64,000 bases of DNA from Panicum virgatum (taxonomy: Eukaryota > Streptophyta > Magnoliopsida > Poales > Poaceae): assembly GCF_016808335.1 (NCBI RefSeq), contig NC_053141.1:3485326-3549325 (forward strand), given 5' to 3'. Positions 44,779-56,637 of the stretch are shown here, piece after piece. The first letter of the stretch is position 1; each line of letters starts with the position of its first letter. The notes below the pieces were generated by a model. It made no database searches and had not been told where the DNA came from. It saw only the letters and a list, made by a program, of their open reading frames with translations. A program made the position numbers and the translations under genes.

Positions 44779-44944
44779 AAATTATCTAGACTAAATTTTG
44801 AGACCCTTTACCACCCCTAGATATATTTCTAGGGAGAAAATCTCTAAACACAATAGTACATAAATTATCTAGACTAAATTTTGAGACCCTTTACCACCCC
44901 TAGATATATTTCTAGGGAGAAAATCTCTAAACACAATAGTACAT
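44779..44944. repeat. Perfect 83-bp tandem duplication
   Basis: 44779-44861 and 44862-44944 are identical ('aaattatctagactaaat' to 'caatagtacat'). They end 10 bp before the target-site duplication of CACTA element 2. Confidence 0.95.
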
Positions 44945-45164
44945 ATGTACTGTATCCACTACGGGAGACAGGAATTTTGCAGTGTTACTGTTGCACACGG
45001 TAAAGTTCATTTTACTCATGGCAAAAATTTTACCGTATATAACACACGACAAAAACCACACAGTAAATAACTTTTATTTTATGTGTTTTTTATCAGGCAC
45101 ACGACCACAAGAGTTCTCCGTGTGCACCTCTCACCCACGGCAAAAAAATTTAAAAAACATAAAA

Positions 45165-45790
45165 AAAATTCGTGCCCCGCTGCTGGGGCCCACCACCGGG
45201 CCCCACCACGCAGGCGTAGGTCCACCATGCGTGGGACGCAGACCCAACGCCGGCCTTTGCGTACGGCCGGAGGTGCGGCCGCCGCTGCCGCAGGGGAGTC
45301 GGTCCGAGGTGGCCGACGGCGTGGAGAGGGGCGGCCCGGGCTGACTGTCGCGCCCTCGTCATCGTCTCCCCGTCCGGCCTGCCACCGCTGCCGCCGGGGA
45401 GTGGTTCTGAGGTGGCCGACGACGTGGAGAGGGGCGGCCCGCGCATGCCTAGGGCGCGCCGGCTGGTGGAGCGCCGGCCATCGCCGGAGCTGAGCTCGCG
45501 CCCTCGTCGTCGTCTCCCTGTCCGGCCTGCCACCAGCTCGTGCGCGCATGCCGGGGTGCGCCGGCCACCGCTGCAGGGCGGACCCTTGCCGGCCGGAGCT
45601 GAGCCTGCCGCCCTGCGCCCCGGTCGCTGCCTTCCGGCCGGCCGGCCAGCTGCGCCGGACGCCCCCGCCGGCTCTAGAGACCGCGCCGCCGCGACCTGAA
45701 GCCTGCGTGCGCCAGATGTGAAAAAAAAGGGGCCTGAAGCCCCATGCGGCCTTATCCGCGTGAGAGAGAGAAGGAGGATAGAGGCCTGGT
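45165..45790. other. GC-rich block inside CACTA element 2
   Basis: High-GC segment with internal direct repeats: 'gaggtggccgacg.cgtggag' recurs at about 45310 and 45410, and 'gcgccctcgtc.tcgtctcc' at about 45351 and 45499. Long frames exist on both strands but are Ala/Gly/Arg/Pro-rich and overlap, so I call no gene. It may be a captured host fragment. Confidence 0.5.
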
Positions 45791-45899
45791 GGGGATGGAT
45801 CCAAGGGGGAAGGAGCTCAGCCAATAGGAAAGCTTCGTTTCAAAACCTGGATTGCTGACGTGGCGGGTTGTGTGTCTTTGGTGGACTTATATTATATTT

Positions 45900-46470
45900 T
45901 TTGATAGATAAATGAGCTCAAATGAAAAAGTGGTCAACTAAAAAGTTTTAGATCTCAATGACCACTACAGCTTTGGTATAGAACTTATTTACATCCGAGG
46001 CTATTTGAAATTTTTAAAATTTTAAAATTTGAAATCAGATTGCTTATAACATACTTTTGAAGTACTAAACAATCTCAAATAAAAATATTTTCAACTATAA
46101 GCATTTATATTTTGTTGAGTTGTACAATTTTGGCACAGAACTTATTTACATCTGAGGTCATTTGAATACTTTAAAGTTTATGATTTCAAATTAGATGACT
46201 TATAATAATATTTTAGAATATTAAACAATCTCAAATACAAAAGTTGACAACTACAAAGTTTTAGATTTGATCGAGCTGCATGACTTTGGTATAAACTTTT
46301 TTGGCATATGAGATCATATAAAAAAGTTTGTATTCAAAAAATACAATCACTAACTCTCTCATATACAATCACACATATACTTCTTGTGAGGTACTTCAAT
46401 TTTGTAAACATCATCATGATAAAGTGTGTGAAATCTTCTCAACTTTTTATCATAGCATCCACGTGTGATA
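45900..46470. other. AT-rich interior of CACTA element 2, no gene seen
   Basis: It contains a degenerate repeat of about 115-120 bp, with words such as 'gaacttatttacatc.gag' and 'tttgaaat' recurring near 45983, 46138 and 46288. Confidence 0.5.
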
Positions 46471-46475
46471 CTATC

Positions 46476-47643
46476 TGTCACACCCTGAAATTTTTGGATT
46501 TCAGGATGTGATTAAAACTAAAAATAAAACAACAATTTTCTCATAATTTTAAAATTTTCACAACATTTATTTTTCTTCACAGAGAATTTAGTAAAAAAAT
46601 AATAATTGGTTGTTTTTCTAAATCTAAATGAGGTTGTTTGTTTGCATTCATGCAGCTTTGCATTGTTTTATTGCTTGTGGATTGATTTGAATTTAAATTC
46701 GTGGAGTTTAAATTCAAATCGAATTTGTTGAATCTTTGTGCAAAAAGAAAAAAATAGGAAAAATCTTTTCGGCCCAAACCAGCAGTCCGGCCCGCTTCTT
46801 CCCTTGACGCGCAAGCCAAGAACTCTCGACCACCCTATATAAGCACCGCCCCTCCCCCTCCTAATCCCCTGCTTAATTTCCTTGCGCCGTGCATCTGGAA
46901 CGCCGCCGGCCCTAGGTCATCGCATCTCCCCTGCTACCGCCGACCCTCCTACAGCCGCGCCTCCACCCCTATGCGCGTTCCTCCGTGCCCTGCGTCGCCC
47001 AGGTCTGCTCGTCCCTAAGCGCCACCGCCGCCCGGGATCGCTGCTCGCCCTCCCCCATCGCCTCTGCACTCCTGCGCACGTCCCCTCGTCACGTTCGCCG
47101 TTCTGTTCGCTGGTCACGGACAGACTAACGACGCCCGCGCATCGTGGGCCGTGGCTCCCTGCGACCCTCCCCCTACGGCGCGCCCTCCTGCCGTGCGGGA
47201 GCACCCTGCTGCATGCGACCCCATCTGCTCGACTCGCTGCGCCTTGCCCCCCTGCAGCGCCGCCTCACTCCTCGCACAGCGCCGTCGCTGCCTGCACTGG
47301 GCGAGCATGCCGGGTACCACGCCCCCATCGAGATCGCAAGTGCCTGAGGCTGCATGTCTCACTTCGTCTCAGTGCTACGAGCCCAGCCCTACCGCTCTTT
47401 GACTCCCCTGTCCCCGTGCGCCCATGAACCATGGGCAGGAGCTCGCTGGGACGGAGCAGACTGCACGCCGCGAGCTTCTGGCCAAAGCTGTGCTCCCCAA
47501 CGCTGGTAAACCATCAAATAGAATCTACATTGCCTCCTCTCCGTTACCCCCCACTCACTCGAGTTCCTCATGCAAGGAATCAGTCGGAATTTTGGAGCAC
47601 AGAACCCCCGTCTCCCATGGCTGTGTTCGTACGGGAGCTAATT
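46476..47643 (+). repeat. 5' LTR, truncated to its first 1,168 bp
   Basis: Matches 49727-50894. Homology ends at 'tacgggagcta', after which the 3' LTR continues with 1.6 kb that is missing here. A TATA box (TATATAAG, 46836-46843) lies upstream of a GC-rich leader. The usual primer-binding site is not visible after the break. Confidence 0.85.
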
Positions 47644-48062
47644 GGATACTATACCACCTGCTCATAATTCTGTTCATATTGGATGAAGAATTCAGAGCAC
47701 TACCATAGAATCAAGCCTGAGCAAAGTTATTACACTCTCACTGCCACTACAATCATAAAGGTGAAGTCAACGCTGAACAAGTTGAAGGAGGCATGTGTCA
47801 TCAACAACGAAGCTAGAAGATATAACCATGCTTAGGAGTACCCCTTGAAGCCCTATTAACAACGTTAAGCATCGTCTTTGATTGTGTTGACTGGTGGAAT
47901 TCAGTGTTTGCATGATGATGTTTGTTTTTATGACCTTGTCTGATTCGCTCCTTTGTAATGATTGTTGGTGTATTGTGGAATGACATCAGTTGCCTAGATG
48001 GGTTCTTCTTTTATACCTCCCCTCCATGTTATCCTCTGTCTTTCTACCTAATCCTTTAATGG

Positions 48063-49360
48063 ATGTCAAGAAGGAAGTTTATGGCAACACTCATCTACAA
48101 TGATCGACAAATGAAAGAGGCTGAAGACAAGAATGCTCTCTTTTCCTTTCTGTTACCCCCATATCTTTCTCACCTCCTCCTTGATTTATTTAAGTTGCAA
48201 CCACCAAGAGTTTGTGAAGATGATAATATGGACGTTACCTTGATACTCGCTTTTTCTTTCTCTCTACTGACCTTGTCCCTACCACACAACCAGATGTTGA
48301 GCCCCAGCAGAAAGGAGAAAGAAGACATCAACATTCTAGCACAAACTCAAGGAGTACAAGCAATGGTTCCAATCAGGGTCAACAACCAACAGCATGTTAC
48401 AGAGCAAGCCTCCTCTCGTAGGTGCCACAACCCTGTTAGCAGTGATAATCAAGTCCCAACCGGTCTGCCAGCGTTTGATAAAGAGAAGCTATTAGCTATG
48501 CAAGCTCGTGTCCTACAAGGAAGGTTGCAATCTACAACAACATCCTCGAATAACATGGAGATGACCAAGACAGAAGTCCCCACTGGACCAGTGAAGAGGC
48601 AAGTTGCTGAAGCATGGAACAATGAAAAGCGCAAGAGGAACTATGAAGCACCAAAGCCACTGATAGAGGAACAACATGAGATTAGTAAGACTCCAGGAAC
48701 ATGTCAATGATGCGAGCATTATGGTCGTCTGTGTCTTCAAGAAGATAGCTTAATGACAGCAGAAGTAAGACAACGTTATCATTCAGATATCAAGAGAAAG
48801 TTATCTACCCAAGATCCAGTTCTAGAAAGAGTTGCCCAAGATGAAGACCGTACTCAGACTATAAACCTCGATGATTGGACTATCTCTTTCAAAGAGTTTC
48901 AGCCTAAAAGAAGCAAGCAGTCCAAGAAACAAATTGGTAAAGCAAGCCAAGAGAAGATGGAGTTACCACAACCATTGGCAGATAGAAGTGTTCAACCCAG
49001 TTCCAACCAACTACAACCTGAAGTGGTTCAACCTCCATATAACAACTCTATCAAGAAGAATCCTGGTGCACAAGCCATTCCACCAAGAGTGGAGATGCAG
49101 CATAAAGGTAATCGAGATGGACGTATTAAAAGAGTACTATGCTATAAATGTGGTGGAAAAGGGCACTATGCCAACAGATGTTCCGCAAAACGATGAAGCT
49201 AGGATGAGTATGCTAAGAGAATGTGTTCAATATGTAGTAAAGAAAGGCACTATACCAATGGATGTCCAACAAAGCGTAAGAAGACTAGATTCCATGATAT
49301 TGGACTATACTGTCTCAAGTGTGGAGAAGATGGGCACCTTGCCAGTTGGTGTAAAAAAAA
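48063..49360 (+). pseudogene. Gag-like protein with three CCHC zinc knuckles (broken)
   Basis: Two open parts are seen. 48063-48710 is hydrophilic (PTGLPAFDKEKLLAMQARVL, Lys/Glu-rich end). 48753-49196 ends with the knuckle CYKCGGKGHYANRC. In the same frame, after TGA and TAG, two further knuckles follow: CSICSKERHYTNGC (49225-49268) and CLKCGEDGHLASWC (about 49308-49350). The C-x2-C-x4-H-x4-C spacing is exact in all three. Knuckles bind the element's RNA during packaging. The stops at 49194-49202 may be C to T or point changes, so this copy would lose two of the three knuckles. Confidence 0.75.
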
Positions 49361-49711
49361 TGAAAAAAATGATAATTAACTCCAAGACAGAAGTACATGA
49401 AGACTTGAGAGGTGATACAAGACCCCAAGCCAGAAAGAAACAACCAAGCTCTATTCAAATCACTTACTCAAGGTACGATGGAAGTTCATCGATGGATGGG
49501 CCAACGAAGCTTAGGAAAGAATGGATGGTTAAAGTAGAAATTAGACTGAGTAACCATGAAGTATTTGATGTGAGTTGCAGAGAATAAAGAAGCATGTTTG
49601 AGCATGTATTGTAAGAACAAATGATCGTGAAGAAAGTTAACATGTGTCGGATGGTACCCACCTAAACCTTTGTCTCTTGCTAACCTTGTGAATCTCGGGA
49701 CGTGATTCCTT

Positions 49712-49726
49712 TTAAGGGGGTAGTTC
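49712..49726 (+). other. Polypurine tract
   Basis: The sequence 'ttaagggggtagttc' lies immediately before the 3' LTR start at 49727 and is the expected plus-strand primer. Confidence 0.75.
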
Positions 49727-52529
49727 TGTCACACCCTGAAATTTTTGGATTTCAGGATGTGATTAAAACTAAAAATAAAACAACAATTTTCTCAGAATTT
49801 TAAAATTTTCACAGCATTTATTTTTCTTCACAGAGAATTTAGTAAAAATAAATAATAATTGGTTGTTTTTCTAAATCTAAATGAGGTTGTTTGTTTGCAT
49901 TCATGCAGCTTTGCATTGTTTTATTGCTTGTGGATTGATTTGAATTTAAATTCGTGGAGTTTAAATTCAAATCGAATTTGTTGAATCTTTGTGCAAAAAG
50001 AAAAAAATAGGAAAAATCTTTTCGGCCCAAACCAGCAGTCCGGCCCGCTTCTTCCCTTGACGCGCAAGCCAAGAACTCTCGACCACCCTATATAAGCACC
50101 GCCCCTCCCCCTCCTAATCCCCTGCTTAATTTCCTTGCGCCGTGCATCTGGAACGCCGCCGGCCCTAGGTCATCGCATCTCCCCTGCTACCGCCGACCCT
50201 CCTACAGCCGCGCCTCCACCCCTATGCGCGTTCCTCCGTGCCCTGCGTCGCCCAGGTCTGCTCGTCCCTAAGCGCCACCGCCGCCCGGGATCGCTGCTCG
50301 CCCTCCCCCATCGCCTCTGCACTCCTGCGCACTTCCCCTCGTCACGTTCGCCGTTCTGTTCGCTGGTCACGGACAGACTAACGACGCCCGCGCGTCGTGG
50401 GCCGTGGCTCCCTGCGACCCTCCCCCTACGGCGCGCCCTCCTGCCGTGCGGGAGCACCCTGCTGCATGCGACCCCATCTGCTCGACTCGCTGCGCCTTGC
50501 CCCCCTGCAGCGCCGCCTCGCTCCTCGCACAGCGCCGTCGCTGCCTGCACTGGGCGAGCATGCCGGGTACCACGCCCCCATCGAGATCGCAAGTGCCTGA
50601 GGCTGCATGTCTCACTTCGTCTCAGTGCTACGAGCCCAGCTCTACCGCTCTTTGACTCCCCTGTCCCCGTGTGCCCATGAACCATGAGCAGGAGCTCGCT
50701 GGGACGGAGCAGACTGCACGCCGCGAGCTTCTGGCCAAAGCTGTGCTCCCCAACGCTGGTAAACCATCAAATAGAATCTACATTGCCTCCTCTCCGTTAC
50801 CCCCCACTCACTCGAGTTCCTCATGCAAGGAATCAGTCGGAATTTTGGAGCACAGAACCCCCGTCTCCCATGGCTGTGTTCGTACGGGAGCTAAGGATGA
50901 AGACGAGGTAATTACAAATTTGCCACGGTTTTGTAATATGTTTTGGTTTTATTTCGGTTTAGATCCACTATGGCTCCGTTAGCTTCATTTTAGGATGAGC
51001 TGTAGTTTATAATTTAGTAACATTGTTTTGCCATAGTTCTTGTTTTTAAATTAAATATAGATTTAATTTGATTAATGTTCTCTCATCTAGTTTTCCTAAT
51101 TTAAAAGCTAATTAGATGTTTATCCGGTTTTAATAATTAATGTTAACTTGATTAATATTAACTCAAATGTGTTTGTAATTTAATTTGGTTAGTTCACATG
51201 AGTCATATAAAGCTGTGCGTTTAGATGCTCTCGCATGTTTCTTTCTAATTAATTGTTTCATTAGTATAATTTATACATAGACAATCACATATAAAATTTG
51301 GACTAAGTTCTACTTCGCCTTTGCAAATAAAAGTATAACGTGAGTTAATTATAATTAAGGATATTTCTTTAAATATCTTTACATGTGGTTTCTAACTAAA
51401 ACAAATGAAGCTCATAGTTTTTTTTTCTTTTATAATGTAAATCCTCCGATAGTTGTTTCTTTTCAACCCTTTCTCCGTTTTCTGTGTTTCTTGCGCTCTC
51501 ATAACCATAGCAGCGAGCCCTATCCTTTAGTGCGTTCTTTTAAACCCTTTCTTTGTTTTGGTGTATTGTTCTTAGATGTATCTTGTTGTTTGCTTTGTAT
51601 GTTTGCCCGATGATTGTTCCGAGTAGAAGGATCATTGTTCGAAGATTGAAGAATCAAGATTTCCAAGTGAGCCAGAGCTGAAGAGCAGTAAAAGTAGCTT
51701 TTCGTTGGAGAAAGGCAAGTGACCCTAACCATACTTCTACCTATGCTTTATTTACAAGAGTACTGTGATTTAATTGGAACATGGAGAACCACCCAAGAAA
51801 ATAGTACAACCACAATACTAATGGGCTCTGGTCTTGGCTAAGTAATTAGATGAACTATATGTTGTGTTGGGGTTGTTCCGCTTGGTGGTTATGAGTTTGT
51901 GTTGTGGAGCGGGTGAAGGAAGCTGTGTCTTCTGAGGGACCGCACGGCAGGGACCAACACATACATATAGGGATTCTTTGTAAAGGCCTCGTAGCGTCCC
52001 TATACAATCACACCTCGGAAGTGTGGTATTGTGCCTAGCTAGCACATTGCGTGGTTGGGTTTAAAGTTCTTCAGAACTTTTACGCGAATTGTGGTGAAAG
52101 TGTACAACCTCTGCAGAGTTAAAACTAACCGTTTAGCCGTGCTCACGGTCAAGAGCGGCTTGGACCCTCACATGATTAATAAACTTAAAGATGGATTTAA
52201 ATCATATTTTGGTTATTTCTTGTGGCCTTGCTGAGTACCAACCATAAGTGTACTCACCCTTGCTTACTGCTGCTCAGAAGGAAAAGTTGTTGTGAAGTCT
52301 TTTGAAATGATGCTGAGTTCTAGGCATACGCAACCCCCAGTCGGTTGCCTGTGAAGTTTGAAGCCATCGTTTCCAGAATAAGTTGTATAACTCTGATAAT
52401 CTTTTAATTATTGTTATTACGTGATATTGTTGCTGATTATTCACTTATAATGTCTCTATATGTATGAAACTTGATCCTGGCATACATATAGCTTTGCATT
52501 AGGTTTTGTCCTTAAAACCGGGTGTGACA
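49727..52529 (+). repeat. 3' LTR, 2,803 bp
   Basis: TGTCACACCC to GGGTGTGACA, with a TATA box TATATAAG at 50089-50096. The GC-rich segment 50130-50700 has open frames on both strands that are repeated in the 5' LTR; these are not genes. The part from 50895 on is AT-rich and has no counterpart in the 5' LTR. Confidence 0.9.
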
Positions 52530-52889
52530 CTATCACATCACAACAAATCTCTTGATTTTCAGACTTCATGTATTTTTTTTAAAATTTTTAAATAATTCAG
52601 ACACACGTTCGTGATTATGTTTCATGGACAATATGTTCGATATTTTTTTCATTTGATGGGTCTAGTCTCAAACTGGGTTAAATAGCATGAATATCTATCA
52701 TTTTCCACTCATTTTATTCTAGACTTTGATTCACTTGCGGTTCCAATTTGACTTAATTTAAAAAATTGCTTGAAATGAAATTATTATATAGCAAACAAAC
52801 ACAAAAATGTACCAAATTTTAATATCAAGTACCACAAGTTATATGTAGGGAGTAGAAAAAGTTTTGAGTTCGAAGGAGAAAAAAATTAT

Positions 52890-53225
52890 TATTTTGCTGT
52901 GTGTCAAAAAAAATATACGGCAAATTCATGCTTTGCCGTGTGCTTATTTTTGACACACGGCAAACTATTGACTTTGCCGTGTGCTTATTTTTGACACACG
53001 GCAAACTATTGACTTTGCCGTGTGCCAAAGAAAAGGCACACGGCAAAGCATGGTTTTACCGTGTGCCAAAAAAAGCACACGGCAAAAGCATGGATTTGCC
53101 GTGTGTTTTTTTTAAGACGGGTGTTTTTGTTGCAGCACACGACAAAGTAGCTCTTTGCCGTGTGCCCGATAGAAAGTACATGGTAAACAATGAAACACAT
53201 GGCAAATTTAGATTTTCCGATAGTG
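52890..53225. repeat. Right subterminal repeat array of CACTA element 2
   Basis: About ten copies of tttgccgtgtg and cacacggcaaa alternate in orientation up to the right terminus. A perfect-looking 49-bp direct repeat ('tttgccgtgtgcttattttt' plus 'gacacacggcaaactattgac') occurs at about 52930 and 52975. Confidence 0.9.
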
Positions 53226-54388
53226 ATCATGCCGACTCTTTGCTTTCTCAAACTATCATGTGAGTCTCTTTCTTTTGCCAAAGAACATGAGGCATGCTAT
53301 TGTGTTTTGACGGCACTTTGGTATGAAAAAGGACAAGTGTCCATCATGACACTCCGACTAAACACTGGCCTGCTGCCTACCTCTGCATATCCGGCTGCTT
53401 GCATGCAGTCGCAGTTGCCGTTTAACTGAATGGTCCTGGCCTGATATAAAGTCTCGCAGCAAGTGTTCACATCCGGCCGTGGTACCACATCCATCATCGC
53501 CCTCGCCACAAATTGGCAGCGATAAGCATGGTTCTATTTAATTTCTAATAAAAATGGCAGTGTCTTGGCTGGAATGCATAGCCAATTTGAACTCTGAACT
53601 GGAACGGACATGCGAAACAGTGTAGCACTCAGGCCTGCCTGCCTCGCTCGCTCTGGATCCATCGCTCATCGGGCCATGCGTTGCAAACTTGGACTTGGAG
53701 CAGAGGCAGCTTGGGCGCCGGCCAAGTTGAGGAATCAGTTCCTGCAGTGACCGACTACAGTTGACTGATCTCAATCCCAAGTTGACGACGTGGTTCGAGC
53801 TGGCGACGGACGCTTTGCGCTTTTGCCCACAGCTAACCGGGCGAGTCCATCTAATTTTTCCCCCCCAGTCTATCGCGCTGTCGACCGGCGGTCAGTCGCC
53901 ACCGAGCTCGACCACCGCCGCCGCGCAGGCAGCGAGAAGCGCTGCGCGCGAGAGCCGCCTCGGCATGGAGGCGTGCTGGGGGCAGACGGACTCGCGCCGC
54001 CGCTTGCGCCGTCTCGGGACGGCGACGTTGCGTCGGGATCGATTGGGTTCGCACACGGCAGAGGCATCAGCGACACCGTTGCTCGGGAAGATCGACGCCG
54101 CCTGTTCGGCTATTCCACATCGGCTGCAGCGGCATGCCCTCGACCCGTTCCGTACGACTGAGAAGCTCAAGCTCGAGCACCGCCGCCGCGCCGTCGTCGA
54201 GGTCGTCAAACATTTCGCATCGAGTCTGAGCACCGCCGCCGCGCCGTTCAGCGGTCTCCCTGCGTGGCACCATAGAGCTCCCGCGCCAGCCAAATGACCA
54301 AGGGCGACGACCGAGTCCCGCCTAGGCGGGCGATCCGCGCCCCCTATCTGGAACACACATGCTCGATCCAACGGCTATCAGGGATCCT

Positions 54389-54419
54389 GGGTGGACGGTA
54401 TTTCATTTACCGTCCACCC
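54389..54419. repeat. Dyad, fourth copy (12-bp arms, 7-bp loop)
   Basis: Arms GGGTGGACGGTA and TACCGTCCACCC are perfect complements around ttTCATttt-like sequence (54401-54407). It matches the palindrome family of 1115-1149. Confidence 0.85.
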
Positions 54420-55000
54420 CCGGTCGGCGCCGTCCATCTCTCGTCGCGGCCGCGACGCCGCCTCCGCTGCATGCCATGGCTCGCCGGAGCGCCGCCTCGC
54501 CGTTCAGGTCTGGGACGACTTCCAGCATCCTTTCGCACCTTTCCGCGACCGCGAGCGAGAGAGCCTCCGGGCTCCGATGATCTGATCCTGCCGGAGAGCT
54601 GACCCGTCGGCAGGTGATGAAACGGCCGGTGAGCCCAAAAGCGGTCCTGGATGGATGCCATCGCTCACCGGGCCCTGCGTTGCAAACATGGAGCAGGAGA
54701 GGCAGCTGGGCGCCGGCAAAGTTGGCGACGTGGTTCGACTTTCGAGCTGGCGACCGCGCGCATCTCTGCGGTCTGCCGAAGCCAGAGCTAATCGGGCGAC
54801 GTCTCGGGCGCTGTTGGCATTGGCAGGCGGACACTCGCCGCCGACGCCGAGCTCGAGCACCGCCGCGCCACCGCGCGGTCACCCAGCTCCGGCGCGCTGC
54901 CAGCCAGACGACTGAGGACGACGACCCAAAGTCCCTGCCCGTTCGTATCTCGCCTGATCTGGACCGTGCGTGCTCCATCCAACGGCTAGCAGGGACCCAA

Positions 55001-55049
55001 GGGTGGACGGTATTCCACCCCTGGTCGGCGTTTCGTCTACCGTCCACCC
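55001..55049. repeat. Dyad, fifth copy (12-bp arms, 25-bp loop)
   Basis: The same arms are separated by 25 bp that contain an extra 'ccacccctggtcggcg', suggesting a short insertion between conserved half-sites. Confidence 0.85.
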
Positions 55050-55640
55050 CTGCTCGTGGCCGCGGCGCCGCTTTCGCGGTGCGCCGTCGCTCGCCGGAGC
55101 GCCGCCGCGCCGGCCTGCCAGTCTGGGACGACTTCCCATGTCCTGTAGGCTGTCGCGCACTTCGCCGCGACCGCGAGCGACGAGAGGCTCCGGGGATGCC
55201 GGGGGCGTGGTCACCACGAGCTTCCTGCTCGCCGGGCGCGAAGTGTCATGACATCGTCGACGCCGCTGATGGCTGACCCGGCTCTTCTGGAGATCCACCG
55301 GCCTCGACGCGGAGGATTAGCTCGTGCGCGACACCCGTGGAGTGCGCGCGTCGTCGCCGTTCACCTTCGACGAGCTGCCACTGCATACGCCGGGACCACG
55401 TTCGCCTTCGTCTTCGCCACGCTCTCGCCTCAACGACCGCAGCGCGTCCGCTCGGGTTGCTCTTTGCTCTGCAAGGTACGCACGCCTGCCTGACCCCGAT
55501 GCCACTGTCTCCGCTCGTCTGCTACCTCGTTAGGCATGTCACCAGCGCTTGCGCACCAGGTGTTCGCTGCTTTGCCTGCGAGGGACCAATGCTCAGGAAT
55601 GTGCATGACAGCATGAGCATGCCTGCCTGCTAGCCCCCCT

Positions 55641-56637
55641 ACTTTGATCGGTGCTATAATATAATTAGAACATGGTTGCGACTTGTGAGCCGTTTATGGA
55701 CTTATGGAGTTATGGTGTACTTCACTGCACTTAAATCAAAATATTTAATTTTGTACAATTAGATTCAAATAATAGTTTTTGTTTCAAGTACATGGAATTT
55801 TTTGATAGGAATTAGAAGTCAATGTTAAATGAGATCGATTAATTACAACAATGTGTTACGTTCAAGCCAAATTGAGAGAAAAGACTGAAAGAGTGCTTTG
55901 GTGTAGCTTTGCTCTGTATGAATAGCACAGTTTTTACTTCTCATCACCCCTATGGCCCTGTGTTGTATGTGAAGCAAGAGGAAAACGGCTGTCTATATTT
56001 TCATCTGAACCTGATTGTTTCATATATATCTTTTTAACGTAAACTGGCAAGACATACTGTTTTACTAATTAATATAGGAGAAGTAACAAGGCCTAAGCTT
56101 AAGAAAAAGAAAAGAAAAATAGCAGAGGAGCCTCCCACCCAAGCACACCAATGTCCTCAGGCTAAAAAACAATTACAGGTGGGCTAGGAGCTCAGCAAGG
56201 TGCTCTGCACCGGCAATACACCATGCCCAACTTCATCTTTGATCTTTGCTAGAAGTGAAACGGCTGACCTGTGCCTTCATTGGAAGACCCTGGCATTGTG
56301 CTCTTTTCAAATTTACCAAACCACTGACATTATCAAGGAAAGAATTGAAAAGCCTTGTGTGGTAAACTTTGTTGGATTGCCACCTCAGTCCACCATTCCT
56401 TGACTGAGGCGTATTGATTGTTTCATGTATGGTTATTTTATTAATTAAGTCCCACATAAATACTACATACATGAAATCTGATGGTGCCCGTTTTGCTTGA
56501 CAGATTCATGCTGTTGTATGGCTATCATGTTGTATGTGGGGGCCTGTACTACATCTCAAGGAAATTTCTATTGCCCTCAGTTGCCGCCTGAAAAGTACAG
56601 CATGACCAGGAGAACATAGGGAATCAAAAGTCCGATT
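55641..56637. other. Intergenic, no gene seen
   Basis: AT-rich to mixed sequence downstream of the receptor kinase stop. A 67-codon frame at 56200 has no recognisable domain. The kinase gene's 3' untranslated region lies just below 56638. Confidence 0.5.

Larger units (their letters stand above)
46476..52529 (+). mobile_element. Young gag-only LTR retrotransposon, TSD CTATC
   Basis: Starts TGTCACACCC and ends GGGTGTGACA, flanked by CTATC at 46471-46475 and 52530-52534. The 3' LTR spans 49727-52529. The 5' LTR is present only as its first 1,168 bp (46476-47643). Over the shared part I count about nine substitutions (under 1 %), so insertion is recent. The interior carries a broken gag with CCHC zinc knuckles and no protease, reverse transcriptase or integrase, which makes it a non-autonomous, gag-only element (TR-GAG type). 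Confidence 0.9.
44957..53225. mobile_element. CACTA (En/Spm) element 2, non-autonomous, TSD ATC, with a nested LTR retrotransposon
   Basis: Starts CACTACGGGAG and ends TTTTCCGATAGTG, flanked by ATC at 44954-44956 and 53226-53228. Subterminal repeats (tttgccgtgtg / cacacggcaaa) are dense at 52890-53225 and sparse at the left end (cacacggtaaa, cacacgacaaa). Without the 6-kb retrotransposon it is about 2.2 kb. No TnpD or TnpA coding sequence is visible. Its motif differs from that of element 1 (gccgagtg) at one base, so the two belong to sister families. Confidence 0.85.
53226..55640. repeat. GC-rich region with repeat units of the 1-9 kb family, opposite strand
   Basis: Two direct units are seen, about 53640-54300 and 54655-54970, sharing 'gttgcaaac.tgga', 'cgacgtggttcga' and 'gagctggcgac'. 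Each leads to the GGTGGACGGTA dyad at 54389-54419 and 55001-55049. The upstream flank here ('gatctggaccgtgcgtgctc' then 'catccaacggcta') is the reverse complement of bases 1-40 of the window, so this is the same family inverted. Many overlapping Ala/Arg/Pro-rich frames show no domain; no gene is called. Confidence 0.65.

Noticed and set aside
45079..45824. 224- to 241-codon frames in the GC-rich block of CACTA element 2
   Set aside because: They are two overlapping frames on one strand plus others on the opposite strand, with internal direct repeats, biased composition and no domain.
46882..47427. Gene-like 181-codon frame, also at 50135-50680
   Set aside because: It is the same GC-rich segment in both LTRs of a retrotransposon and is low in complexity, so it is LTR leader sequence and not a host gene.
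53761..54297. 178-codon frame and neighbours in the 53.7-55.3 kb region
   Set aside because: It is part of the dispersed GC-rich repeat family, with several competing frames on both strands and no recognisable domain.
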